Shown here piece after piece: positions 1-7,560 of a stretch of DNA of 52,718 nt. The position numbers and the translations under genes are program-made. The notes below the pieces were generated by a model that did not search any database, was not told the DNA's origin, and saw only the letters and a program-made list of their open reading frames with translations. Numbering within the stretch: position 1 is the first letter of the stretch; each line of letters starts with the position of its first letter. Source of the stretch: Candidatus Babelota bacterium. Its GTDB lineage: Bacteria > Babelota > Babeliae > Babelales > Babelaceae. Where the stretch lies: the NCBI GenBank assembly GCA_013288045.1, contig JABDCP010000006.1, positions 1 to 52,718 on the forward strand, given 5' to 3'.

Positions 1-329
1 AAGCCTGGACCAAGCTTTGCAGGAGAGGGCTCTTGAGGAATAGGAACGATAGCAAGAAGCCCACTTGGCGAGGTAGCCGTGCTGAGCTTTTTCATGACAG
101 TGTCTGATACCACGATGATTTCGCCATTTTCAAGAAGCTTTTCTGCTTGCGGGAGCATTTTTTCAGTGCAGTAGAGAGCCTCAGGACGTAGCTTTGTAAG
201 CGCAGTACTCAGGGCTCGTTGTCCTTCTAAAATAAATAGGCCTCTTCTCTTACGCTCAGAGGCGGTATGGAGCTTTACGATGGCCTTAATAACGGGGTTC
301 GTAGCTGAGGAAATCTTTTTATAGGTCAT
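1..329 (-). CDS. SpoU/TrmH-family RNA 2'-O-ribose methyltransferase, N-terminal part
   Basis: Only the first 109 codons are present and the gene runs off the left edge. The N-terminus reads as the substrate-binding domain that precedes the SpoU knot in 23S rRNA/tRNA ribose methyltransferases: an S-x-x-NP-x-IK segment (residues 7-14), a run of basic residues, then a G-L-F-I-L-E-G strand near residues 34-40. The catalytic SPOUT knot lies outside the window, so the target nucleotide cannot be assigned. The ATG at 329 directly abuts the stop codon of tgt (330-332), so the two genes are almost certainly co-transcribed and translationally coupled. An rRNA methylase next to a tRNA-modifying enzyme makes this an RNA-modification operon. 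The family call is fairly firm; the specific enzyme is open. Confidence 0.75.
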   Translation of the reverse strand, partial: MTYKKISSATNPVIKAIVKLHTASERKRRGLFILEGQRALSTALTKLRPEALYCTEKMLPQAEKLLENGEIIVVSDTVMKKLSTATSPSGLLAIVPIPQEPSPAKLGPG

Positions 330-1463
330 TTAGAGCTCATCATTTAATATAGCTTCCTGATAGTTTTTCATCAACTGTACCATAAAATGTACATTATGCA
401 GCGTTGCAAGAGTAAGTCCTGCAAGCTCTTTTGCTTTATAGAGATGATGAATGTAGGAAACGGTATAGTTAAGACAGGTATAACATTCACACGTTCTTTC
501 AATCGGTTCATGAAAGTCTTTATACTTTGTTTGAAGAAGCTTAAGTTGCTGGCCGTTGCTTACAAAAACTGAGCCATGACGTGCACTCCTTGTAGGATAT
601 GAGCTATCGAATGTATCGATTCCAAGTTTTACAATCTCATCTATGGAGGGTAGATCGGCGATTCCTAAGAGATGATTCGGTAGATTCTTAGGTAACTGAG
701 GAACGGTATGTGCAAGCATCTCTACCATTTCCTGCCTATTTTTACCGACACTGCCTCCGATAGCATAGCCATCGAAGGGGAGATTTGAAAGTACTTGGCA
801 GCTTAAGGTGCGCAATGCTTTATCGATTCCGCCATGCACGACAGCATAGATAGCTTGTTGCTGTGGATCTTTGCGGTGCTCCATAAGAGAGCGCTCTTCC
901 CAACGATGCGTCCGATCAAGAGACTGTTTCAGCTTTTTAGGATCAATGTGGTAGGGTGGTAGTTCATCAAAGGGAATAATAATATCGGCACCGAGAGCTT
1001 TTTGAGCTTGAATTGATGATTCAGGAGTAAGCAAAATGGGGCTCCCATCACGATAGGATCTAAAGAGAACTCCCTCTTCTGATATCTTAATAACGGCTTC
1101 AGCATGGCGATTCAAGCCTTTGCTTTTTAATTCTTCTTTGACGGTACCATAGGCTAAGCTAAAGACTTGAAACCCTCCTGAGTCGGTAATAATAGGATAG
1201 GGCCTATTGATATAGGTATGGAGGCCTCCTGCTGATTTGATGACGTCGGTTCCTGGATGAACAAGCAAGTGGTAGGTATTGCAAAACATGAGCTGGAGCC
1301 CAAGCTTGTTAACCTGCACATTATCAAGAGCTTTGAGTGTTCCATTGGTACCAACGGCTACAAAGTTTGGTGTATCGATGATGCCATGAGGAGTATGGAT
1401 TCTCCCTACACGAGCTTGAGACTTTTTTGAGGCATGAAGAACTTCAAAGCTAAAGTAACTCAT
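330..1463 (-). CDS. tgt: tRNA-guanine transglycosylase, probable queuine-type
   Basis: This enzyme exchanges guanine-34 of GUN-anticodon tRNAs for a queuosine precursor. Its 377 residues match the full family length. Visible landmarks are the substrate-binding D-S-G-G-F at 94-98, D166-E167, the nucleophile in F-D-S at D286, P-T-R at 290-292 and a zinc site C325-x-C327-x2-C330 with H356. Two pocket residues that distinguish preQ1-using bacterial enzymes from queuine-using eukaryotic ones differ from the bacterial pattern: the Cys after D-E is Leu168, and the Val of G-G-L-A-V is Gly240. The usual Gln of V-Q-G is His210. The start overlaps the stop of the upstream transporter gene by 4 bp. With a queuine-type transporter beside it and no queuosine-synthesis gene visible, salvage of host queuine is the likely role; the substrate is inferred. 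Confidence 0.9.
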   Translation of the reverse strand: MSYFSFEVLHASKKSQARVGRIHTPHGIIDTPNFVAVGTNGTLKALDNVQVNKLGLQLMFCNTYHLLVHPGTDVIKSAGGLHTYINRPYPIITDSGGFQVFSLAYGTVKEELKSKGLNRHAEAVIKISEEGVLFRSYRDGSPILLTPESSIQAQKALGADIIIPFDELPPYHIDPKKLKQSLDRTHRWEERSLMEHRKDPQQQAIYAVVHGGIDKALRTLSCQVLSNLPFDGYAIGGSVGKNRQEMVEMLAHTVPQLPKNLPNHLLGIADLPSIDEIVKLGIDTFDSSYPTRSARHGSVFVSNGQQLKLLQTKYKDFHEPIERTCECYTCLNYTVSYIHHLYKAKELAGLTLATLHNVHFMVQLMKNYQEAILNDEL

Positions 1464-2149
1464 GAGGTTGGCACCGGGTAAAAGATTTTAGCGAGTCGTA
1501 CATAGGGAACCGCAATTAGGATAACGATAAGTTTAATCAGGGTACTGACCAGAATAATTTCACCAAGGACGCTCAGGGAACTATAGGCGGCATTTAATTT
1601 ATAGAGCCCAAGGAAGCTAAAGAGTACAGTATCGAGTAGTTGGGTGCATGCAAGGGTACTGTAGTTGCGAAGTACGAAAAAGCGCCCCTCAAATCTTCTT
1701 TTCATAAAGCCATACAGCTGTGCATCGATATACTGCACTATAAGATATACTGTCAAAGAAGCGATAATGGTTCGTGGCATCATCGAAAGAAGTGCTTCAT
1801 AATGCACCGAGCTTACATCTAACAAAGCGGGTATATAGGCAAGATGGAGCAGGCTCATGAGGCAATAAAAAAGTGCGCAAAAGAATCCCACCCAGATAGC
1901 TTTCAGCGCAGAGGGTTTACCATAGTACTCTTGCATAAGATTTAAGCTCAGAGTGATACCTACTGCTAGCGCATCGGAGGCAGTAGCAGTAAATCCAAAG
2001 AGCGTAATCTGCTTAATGACAAAGAGATTAACAACGACTGATAGGGTACTTATGAGGCCTATAAGATAGTCCTTGCCGAGCCGTAATGCCGTGAGAGCTG
2101 CGGTGCTTACTGCGAAAATAGATCCTAAGAAAATAAGTTCATTGGTCAT
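1460..2149 (-). CDS. yhhQ: Queuosine-precursor transporter, YhhQ (DUF165) family
   Basis: A 229-residue integral membrane protein with about six hydrophobic segments. It shows the family's N-x-x-x-I-K-x-I-T-x-F-G segment (about 41-52), the N-x-M-x-E-Y-Y-G loop (about 70-77) and the Q-L-x-D-T-x-x-F-S-F-L-G segment near residue 170. Characterised relatives import queuine, preQ1 or preQ0. The ATG at 2149 follows an AAGG-like ribosome site, and the stop overlaps the tgt start by 4 bp, so transporter and transglycosylase are made together. This arrangement matches the queuine-salvage route known in Chlamydia. The family is clear, but the exact substrate is not visible from sequence. Confidence 0.85.
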   Translation of the reverse strand: MTNELIFLGSIFAVSTAALTALRLGKDYLIGLISTLSVVVNLFVIKQITLFGFTATASDALAVGITLSLNLMQEYYGKPSALKAIWVGFFCALFYCLMSLLHLAYIPALLDVSSVHYEALLSMMPRTIIASLTVYLIVQYIDAQLYGFMKRRFEGRFFVLRNYSTLACTQLLDTVLFSFLGLYKLNAAYSSLSVLGEIILVSTLIKLIVILIAVPYVRLAKIFYPVPTS

Positions 2150-2382
2150 TGATTACCTTGCTCGATCGGGTGCTTATGCTAAGCGTAGCATGGACGAGGT
2201 CTCATGGCGATACTCAGCTGAGCAAGGAGGAGAGTTTTTTATTGTTAGTACAAAGAGGTGGGAGGAGGTTAGTGCTTATGTTCCTCCTAGGCTATAAAAA
2301 ATGTATATATTATTGCTTTGGTGAGCTTGTATTTTTACATACCGAGTAAGAGTTAACCTGCAAAGTGATATTAAAAAAGAAC

Positions 2383-2561
2383 GTTATTATCGATTTCGTG
2401 TGTTTTCGATAATAACTACCTATTTGAGGGCCTCAACCTAAATTGAAGAGTCTTTGCTATTATCGGTTTTATAGGATTTCGCTAATAACGAACATTCTTA
2501 TTCTCATGGGTGGTGATAAGAAATGGCGTTATTATCGATTATTGACTTTTTCGATAATAAC
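2383..2561. promoter_or_regulatory. Three 34-bp inverted repeats upstream of fic (putative operators)
   Basis: Copies at 2383-2416 and 2528-2561 each have the perfect arms GTTATTATCGA and TCGATAATAAC around a 12-bp spacer. A third copy at 2456-2489 has the same length with one mismatch or two per arm. Centre-to-centre spacings are 73 and 72 bp, close to seven helical turns, which suits cooperative binding on one face of the DNA. The last copy ends 37 bp before the fic start. The Fic protein carries a C-terminal winged helix, so autoregulation is a reasonable inference. The stretch 2150-2382 shows no gene I can support. Confidence 0.65.
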
Positions 2562-2598
2562 TATCATTCTGATATCCATAGTCTATGAGGATATTTAT

Positions 2599-3759
2599 AT
2601 GGAAATACAACAATCCCCTTCAGGCCGAATTGTAACTTCACCCAAGGGCTACCGGTCTTTTATACCTAACAGTCTGCCACCTATGCTCGAATGGGATAAT
2701 GCTTTAGTCAATGCATTATCACGGGCAGACTTCTTGTTAGGTAAATTAGCGCGCGAAGGCAACAAATTGCCCAACCCTCATTTGCTGATCCGACCATTCA
2801 TGGCACGCGAAGCAGTGCTTTCAAGCAGAATAGAGGGGACTCAAGCAACACTCGGGGAAGTCTTAGCCGCGAATGCAGGCGCTTACATTAAGCAAGATCA
2901 TTCTGATCTTGAAGAAGTACAGAATTATATTAAGGCGCTCGATTATGGGTTAAAGCGCTTAGAAGAGTTTCCGTTATCCCTACGGCTCATCAAAGAAATC
3001 CATAAAGAGTTGATGCATAACGTTAGAGGATCCCATGCCACACCGGGGGAATTTAGGCGCAGCCAGAATTGGATTGGATCTCCTGGGTCTACACTGAATA
3101 CAGCGAAGTTTGTGCCGCCCCCCCCTGATGATTTACTAACGTGCTTAGGAGAGCTCGAAAGCTTCTTGTACGACAGGCAGTTGCCACCTTTAATCCATAT
3201 CGCCCTCTGTCACTATCAGTTTGAAGCTATTCATCCCTTTTTAGATGGCAATGGCCGAGTTGGGCGATTGATGATTATCTTACTTCTCGTTGAACGCAAA
3301 ATCCTCCCTTCGCCTCTTCTCTATATTAGTGCCTTCTTTGAGGCAACGCGTGATGACTATTACAAACAGCTGTATAGTGTCAGCTCAAAGGGCACGTGGA
3401 ATGAATGGCTTAAGTATTTTCTCAATGGTATCGCTGTTCAATCTGAAGATGCCTTATCACGTGCTGAGCGCATTAACGAACTATTGAATCAATGGACAAT
3501 CAATACTGCAATTACTGGATCACAGATTTCGGTAAGCATTGTACAACAATTAGCTATAAATCCCTACCTTACTACAAAAAAAATTGCGGACAGTTTGAAT
3601 ATTGCGTATAGCACGGCTCAAAGAAACATTCAGAAGCTTGAGGCTGCAGGTATTATCAAAGAAACTTCCGATAAGAAGCGGGATAAGATATATTGCGCCA
3701 CCGAAATATTAAACATACTAGAAGAACCTACAAAACTTCTGGCAAATGCCTATGAATAG
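2599..3759 (+). CDS. fic: Fic-domain AMP-transferase with N-terminal inhibitory helix and C-terminal winged helix
   Basis: Predicted to transfer AMP (or a related group) from a nucleotide to a protein hydroxyl. The canonical H-P-F-x-D-G-N-G-R-x-G-R core is intact at residues 212-223. A class II self-inhibitory motif S-x-x-x-E-G lies in the N-terminal region at 75-80. The C-terminal 70 residues form a winged helix-turn-helix (T-T-K-K-I-A-D-S-L-N pattern). I chose the ATG at 2599 (386 aa) over an upstream in-frame start: it has GAGG 8 bp upstream, family homology begins directly after it, and the earlier start would run through the inverted repeats. The protein has no signal peptide, so it probably acts in the bacterial cytoplasm or leaves by another route. 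The target is unknown. Confidence 0.92.
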   Translation: MEIQQSPSGRIVTSPKGYRSFIPNSLPPMLEWDNALVNALSRADFLLGKLAREGNKLPNPHLLIRPFMAREAVLSSRIEGTQATLGEVLAANAGAYIKQDHSDLEEVQNYIKALDYGLKRLEEFPLSLRLIKEIHKELMHNVRGSHATPGEFRRSQNWIGSPGSTLNTAKFVPPPPDDLLTCLGELESFLYDRQLPPLIHIALCHYQFEAIHPFLDGNGRVGRLMIILLLVERKILPSPLLYISAFFEATRDDYYKQLYSVSSKGTWNEWLKYFLNGIAVQSEDALSRAERINELLNQWTINTAITGSQISVSIVQQLAINPYLTTKKIADSLNIAYSTAQRNIQKLEAAGIIKETSDKKRDKIYCATEILNILEEPTKLLANAYE

Positions 3760-4402
3760 ATCTTAGGACGCAAGGTGCTCAATGCTACCTTGTTCATTGA
3801 AAAACCCGTTTTGGGAATGTGATAGGGTCTGAAGTAGGTTCTCTTACTTTTCAGGATGTCTCTCAAAAATTAGAAAAAATCTTATCTTCGAGAGTTATTA
3901 TGTCTGGGTGCGGATATTCGGGCTAAAGCCAGAACATTATTTGTGCAGGTTTGCTGACTATCATTAATCCTCTTGCTATTCATAAAATGCTTTGTTTGTA
4001 TCATTGGTAGGTGTCATTGAAGGCAAGCGGTTGTTTGTTTTTGCTCAAATGGCACAACGCAACGTCTTTTTTGAAGCTCTTCTAGAATGAAGTGTCGATG
4101 AATACAAGGTTTTGCTGATTATAAATCTGCATGGTTCTCTTTTTATACATAAAAGCACATTTTATGCCCCGATTTTTATACATTTCTTAGGCAAGGTTGG
4201 CCCTATAAATATTCATAATTCCTGCTGGTGGGCTTTTCGGCATGCGAGACTTTTCTCCAACCATGCCCCGAAAAATCTACATTTTTTTGCCTAAACACAT
4301 GATTTTTCTGAGTAACCTATTTTGGTAGGACTTATGAACCTCTCGGCCTACCTATCAATGAAAAAGAGTGGCTTATATGCGCATAAGCTCTATTCTTCGG
4401 GG
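3760..4402. other. Gene-poor stretch with short coding-like relics
   Basis: No intact gene can be supported. Two short open stretches look like decayed coding sequence: about 3804-3923 (ends just after M-S-G-C-G-Y-S-G) and about 4010-4090 (ends R-N-V-F-F-E-A-L-L-E). I do not recognise either. TTAGGCAA near 4190 and TTGCCTAA near 4288 form a weak inverted pair around two copies of an ATGCCCCGA-containing segment. This may be a gene graveyard between fic and the duplicated secreted genes. Confidence 0.3.
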
Positions 4403-4550
4403 CTGTTGAAAACGTAATAAATTGTGTTTACCATAGATATGATCATCTAAAAAATTTCACATGCCGGAGGTGTTCATAGTTTCACAAGGGAGCACTATCG
4501 ATCTTTTAACCTACCATTTAAACAAATTAACACATATTGAGGGTTATTCC

Positions 4551-5372
4551 ATGGAATCGAAACTTCTAAAAAATCTAGTCTTAGCCGCTTTGGTATCTTT
4601 CTCTTCAGGAATTTTTGCAAAGGTCGTTACTCCTGCAACTATGGACGAGTTGATGAACCTTTACCAAAAGCACGTATTGATTGCCTTGTTGTCAACAGAA
4701 CCTCTAGAGAACTATAAACCGTTTGTTGAAGCTGCTGAAAAACATCCTGAATATACGTTTTGTTTTATAGATGCTCATAGCTTGTCTTTAGAAGATACAC
4801 TGCATGGCACATTTGATTATCATTTTTCGTATAAAGGCATAGATATTATGGGTGGTAGTTATATCGAAGATCGTGCTGGTTTAGAACAAGCTATAGAAGT
4901 TTTTAAAGATGCAGTTACTAAGCGAATTCACTTTGAGAAGGATATGGCGAAGCTTTCGCCTAGAATGCTAAGAGCGAAACGTCGAGAAATGTTTAAGAAG
5001 GGTGCAGAGACTTTTAATAAGTTGCTAGCGCTTCCAGGGTCATCTCTTTTTTCGAGGGTACAAACTGAGTGGGATGAAAAGGGTAATGAGGTTAACACGG
5101 TTTATGAGATTCCGTATAGTGACGACCTGAATATTCAACTTCATCTCTATCTTGAAAGCTCTGTTGATATTGCTTATTTGGTAGACCTTCTTAAAACAAC
5201 TGAAAAGGATACCGCTGCATATAAAAATGCATTTGATCTGTATAAGGCGTATCTGCGTGGCACAAAGAGTGTATTAGATACGTATACATCTTCAGGTGAC
5301 AAGCGAGTTGATAGTTTTGTTGAATATAGTCTCAATTTTATTAATCTTGCGCTCGATGCGGACAGCTATTAA
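4551..5372 (+). CDS. Secreted thioredoxin-like-fold protein, paralogue 1
   Basis: Not a recognised family member; 273 residues. Residues 1-24 form a signal peptide (basic start, hydrophobic core, cleavage likely after the Ala in G-I-F-A). The next ~60 residues resemble a thioredoxin beta-alpha-beta start: a hydrophobic strand (L-I-A-L-L-S-T-E-P), an amphipathic helix and a second strand (Y-T-F-C-F-I-D-A-H). The C-x-x-C site is missing, so redox catalysis is unlikely. The C-terminal ~50 residues (A-F-x-L-Y-K-A-Y-L-R-G-T-K) form a helical module also found in the secreted protein at 22077-23042. The ATG at 4551 has GAGGG 9 bp upstream and starts exactly at the signal peptide, so the longer frame from 4461 is rejected. 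Periplasm or host is the likely location. Confidence 0.75.
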   Translation: MESKLLKNLVLAALVSFSSGIFAKVVTPATMDELMNLYQKHVLIALLSTEPLENYKPFVEAAEKHPEYTFCFIDAHSLSLEDTLHGTFDYHFSYKGIDIMGGSYIEDRAGLEQAIEVFKDAVTKRIHFEKDMAKLSPRMLRAKRREMFKKGAETFNKLLALPGSSLFSRVQTEWDEKGNEVNTVYEIPYSDDLNIQLHLYLESSVDIAYLVDLLKTTEKDTAAYKNAFDLYKAYLRGTKSVLDTYTSSGDKRVDSFVEYSLNFINLALDADSY

Positions 5373-5575
5373 TCCAAAGCAGCTTTTTAATCGGGGTTTG
5401 CAAGGGGACTGCGCTTGGAGGCTGTTGAAAACATAATGAATAGGGTTTACGCTGGGTATGATTGCAGCAATAAAAATCTTACATGCAGGAGGTACTCGTG
5501 CTTTCACCGCAAAAAGCACTTTCATCCCTTTTAACCTACCATATAAACAAACTAACACATATTGAGGGTTATTCC

Positions 5576-6409
5576 ATGAAATCGAAACTTCTAAAAAATC
5601 TAGTCTTGACCACGTTGTTATCTTACTCGTCGGGAATGTTTGCCAAGGTTGTTATTCCTAAGAGTGTTGAAGAGTACACGAAGCTTTACCATAAGCACCT
5701 CTTAGTGACGCTATTTTCAGCAGAGCCGCTTGCAAAGCATAAGGCGTTTGTTGAAGCTGCTGAAAAACATCCTGAATATACATTTTGTTTTATAGATGCT
5801 CACAATAAGTCGCTCGTATCGCTCCTAGAATTTTATGATACGGGCACAAAATATTCTTTTTCATACAAAGGAATAGGTATCGTGTCCTATCAGGCCCAGG
5901 GGGTATTTGAATGTCGCGAATTAGAAGGAATGCTGAAAGGATTTAAAGATTCAGTAGCCCAAAGAGTGAAACTTGAAAAGGATATGGCGAACTATTCACC
6001 GGCAGAGCTTCATGAAATGTGTGCGCAGATGGTTATGGGGGGTGAAGAATTCTTTACGAGGATGCTTGCAATTCCGGCAGATGAACTTTTCTCAGGGGTT
6101 AAGACATCTTACGATGAAAAGGGTAACATTACATCGATTGAGCGGATTCCATTTACTGATGTAACGGCTATTGATTTTCACCTGTGTATTGAAAATCACA
6201 CCGGTATGTACTCTTTGGTAGATGTTCTGAAAACTACTAAAAAAGGTAGCTTTGCTTATAACAATGCATTTGAACTGTATAAGGCCTACCTTCGTGGTTC
6301 TAAGAATGCTTTAGAAAAATATCAATCTTCTGGGGACGAGCGCGTTGATACCGTGGTTCAGTACAATCTTAATTTCATTAAGCTTGCGCTCGATGCGGAC
6401 AGCTATTAA
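5576..6409 (+). CDS. Secreted thioredoxin-like-fold protein, paralogue 2
   Basis: A 277-residue tandem copy of the preceding gene, with the same signal peptide (M-K-S-K-L-L-K-N-L-V start) and the same GAGGG-ATG spacing. The strand/helix/strand start and its E-K-H-P-E-Y-T-F-C-F-I-D-A-H block are conserved almost exactly. The middle differs by small insertions (for example after D-A-H) and many substitutions. The C-terminal helical module (Y-K-A-Y-L-R-G-S-K) and final A-L-D-A-D-S-Y are again shared. Like paralogue 1 it lacks a C-x-x-C pair. The two copies probably keep related functions but have diverged in the central region, as seen in surface or effector proteins. The function is unknown. 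Confidence 0.75.
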   Translation: MKSKLLKNLVLTTLLSYSSGMFAKVVIPKSVEEYTKLYHKHLLVTLFSAEPLAKHKAFVEAAEKHPEYTFCFIDAHNKSLVSLLEFYDTGTKYSFSYKGIGIVSYQAQGVFECRELEGMLKGFKDSVAQRVKLEKDMANYSPAELHEMCAQMVMGGEEFFTRMLAIPADELFSGVKTSYDEKGNITSIERIPFTDVTAIDFHLCIENHTGMYSLVDVLKTTKKGSFAYNNAFELYKAYLRGSKNALEKYQSSGDERVDTVVQYNLNFIKLALDADSY

Positions 6410-6488
6410 TCCAAAGCGATGAGAAGATAGTTTATATTCTGCATGATCCAAAAAGAGGCTGGTGTAACAACTGGCCTCTTTCAGCCTA

Positions 6489-6863
6489 TTACCCGGCTTT
6501 TTCTCTTCTTTCTTCGTCTGCTTTGGTTTTATCAATAGTGCCCGGTGCATGCTGTGGTGGGGCGTAGATGGTAACTAATTTAAGATCAGAAGATCCAGTA
6601 TTCATAATCGTATGAGTTGTCCCCAAAGGAATAATAAGCGTATGTCCTGCAGAAAATTGGGTAGTAGTACCATTTAAGATAGCTTGCCCCGATCCTTCTA
6701 CGATAAGGATAATCTGATCAGCTTTATGAATTTCCTTAGGGATTTCTTCGCCCGCCGGTATCGACATGAGGACGAACTGGGTTTTATCATCAGTGAAAAG
6801 CACTTTGCGATAATTTGTGTTTTGTCGAGCGAGTTGCGTAGTATTTTCGTTGAAAAATTTCAT
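6489..6863 (-). CDS. Cupin-domain protein
   Basis: A 124-residue single-domain cupin. The first cupin motif is around residues 45-60 (H-K-A-D-Q-I-I-L-I-V-E-G) and the second around 80-95 (L-I-I-P-L-G-T-T-H-T-I-x-N-T-G), with the C-terminal Y-A-P-P-Q-H-A-P-G-T tail common in small bacterial cupins. The likely metal ligands are the His of each motif and the Glu of V-E-G; the second His of the usual H-x-H is replaced, so metal binding may be altered. The ATG at 6863 is preceded by AGGGAG at good spacing; an upstream in-frame start at 6896 has none. The substrate cannot be told, since the family includes isomerases, dioxygenases and sensors. Confidence 0.85.
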   Translation of the reverse strand: MKFFNENTTQLARQNTNYRKVLFTDDKTQFVLMSIPAGEEIPKEIHKADQIILIVEGSGQAILNGTTTQFSAGHTLIIPLGTTHTIMNTGSSDLKLVTIYAPPQHAPGTIDKTKADEERREKAG

Positions 6864-7026
6864 CAGAGTCTCCCTAAGAAAAATTGATCTGGACATTCTT
6901 TCTATAACTATGAAGAAAGATGGTCTGAAAAGTCAATAGTGTGGGTAAGAAGACTCATGTACTATTTGATACGATTCTTAATGGACAGGGGAAACTTACT
7001 CTGTGCTAGAGTAAGGTCAAATTATA

Positions 7027-7118
7027 TGGAGGAGAGAGAGGGATTCGAACCCTCGATCCCGATCGCTCGAGATAACGGTTTTCAAGACCGCCGCCTTCAA
7101 CCACTCAGCCATCTCTCC
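7027..7118 (-). tRNA. tRNA-Ser (anticodon UGA)
   Basis: The minus strand folds as a 92-nt class II tRNA: acceptor GGAGAGA paired with TCTCTCC, D-arm GCTGAGTGG, anticodon stem-loop GCGGT-CTTGAAA-ACCGT, a long variable arm typical of serine, T-arm GAGGG-TTCGAAT-CCCTC and an encoded CCA. The base before CCA is T rather than the usual G or A for tRNA-Ser. Confidence 0.92.
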
Positions 7119-7261
7119 TGGCATTTTATTACTATACTTTGCTTTTGCGTAAAACGCAATCGTAGTCTCAATAATTTTCATGAGAAGCATCCAGTGTCCC
7201 TTTTTATCAATAGTTCCAAAGGGCGAAATCTTCGTCCAAAGAATCTATAAAAAAATTAGAT

Positions 7262-7302
7262 TTGCTTGCAGTCTTGCTATTTGTAAAATTTCGTGCTACG
7301 AT
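7262..7302 (+). promoter_or_regulatory. Candidate promoter of the leader/aminotransferase/ABC operon
   Basis: Two overlapping sigma-70-like pairs are visible: TTGCTT (7262) with TAAAAT (7284), 16-bp spacer, and TTGCTA (7274) with TACGAT (7297), 17-bp spacer. The first would start transcription about 14 nt before the leader ATG at 7310, the second almost on it. The rest of 7119-7261 shows nothing I can support. Confidence 0.35.
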
Positions 7303-7309
7303 TACCAGT

Positions 7310-7447
7310 ATGAAGATTACTTTAAGACATTTGAACACCTCAGTCACGAATACCATTCTCTCTGGCCTTACCAGTGCCAAAAGCCCTAACTGCGCTCTTT
7401 CTTATTCATATGCATATTATTATATGTCGAGGGGTGCGTATGGCTAA
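7310..7447 (+). CDS. Tyr-rich leader peptide (putative attenuator peptide)
   Basis: A 45-codon ORF with no homologue I recognise, ending 36 bp before a strong terminator hairpin that precedes the aminotransferase gene. Its C-terminal part has six Tyr codons within 13 codons (residues 32-44), including a run of three (Y36-Y38, 7415-7423). Just downstream, GGGGTGC (7431-7437) can pair with GCAACCCC (7481-7488), the left arm of the terminator. A ribosome stalled at the Tyr run would leave GGGGTGC free and prevent termination, while one reaching the stop would cover it. This is the classic attenuation layout. No clear ribosome site precedes the ATG, which lowers confidence. The downstream genes (aminotransferase plus aromatic amino-acid-type importer) fit tyrosine control. 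Confidence 0.5.
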   Translation: MKITLRHLNTSVTNTILSGLTSAKSPNCALSYSYAYYYMSRGAYG

Positions 7448-7482
7448 ATGATGAACGAATAAGAATATCAGGCTCTATGTGC

Positions 7483-7511
7483 AACCCCAGGTTTTAAACC
7501 GGGGTTTTTTT
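7483..7511 (+). terminator. Terminator/attenuator upstream of ilvE
   Basis: AACCCC and AGG pair with CC and GGGGTT around a TTTTAAA loop (one bulged A), followed directly by a T run to 7511. It lies between the Tyr-rich leader ORF and the ilvE start, where it would block the whole operon unless antiterminated by pairing of 7481-7488 with 7431-7437. Confidence 0.7.
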
Positions 7512-7560
7512 GTTGCCAAATTTTTTAAAAGTAACCTAAATGGATTCGAAGGATTCTATC

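Larger units (their letters stand above)
4403..6416 (+). repeat. Tandem duplication of a ~1-kb gene unit
   Basis: Two consecutive units, about 4403-5380 and 5420-6416, match in their upstream DNA, coding sequence and end. Both begin with GGCTGTTGAAAAC, carry the same leader before the ATG (CACATATTGAGGGTTATTCC), and close with the shared GCTCGATGCGGACAGCTATT and the same stop. Coding parts have diverged to roughly half identical residues, while the signal-peptide region and flanks are more conserved. This is a direct gene duplication that retained its own promoter and leader. Confidence 0.8.

Noticed and set aside
387-572. Open frame opposite tgt
   Set aside because: It lies fully inside tgt on the other strand; it has no family match and no ribosome site.
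2073-2349. Two overlapping open frames upstream of the transporter gene
   Set aside because: No recognisable domain or good start; partly antisense to the transporter gene.
4112-4294. 60-codon open frame before the tandem secreted genes
   Set aside because: Composition and lack of a ribosome site look random; treated as gene-free DNA.
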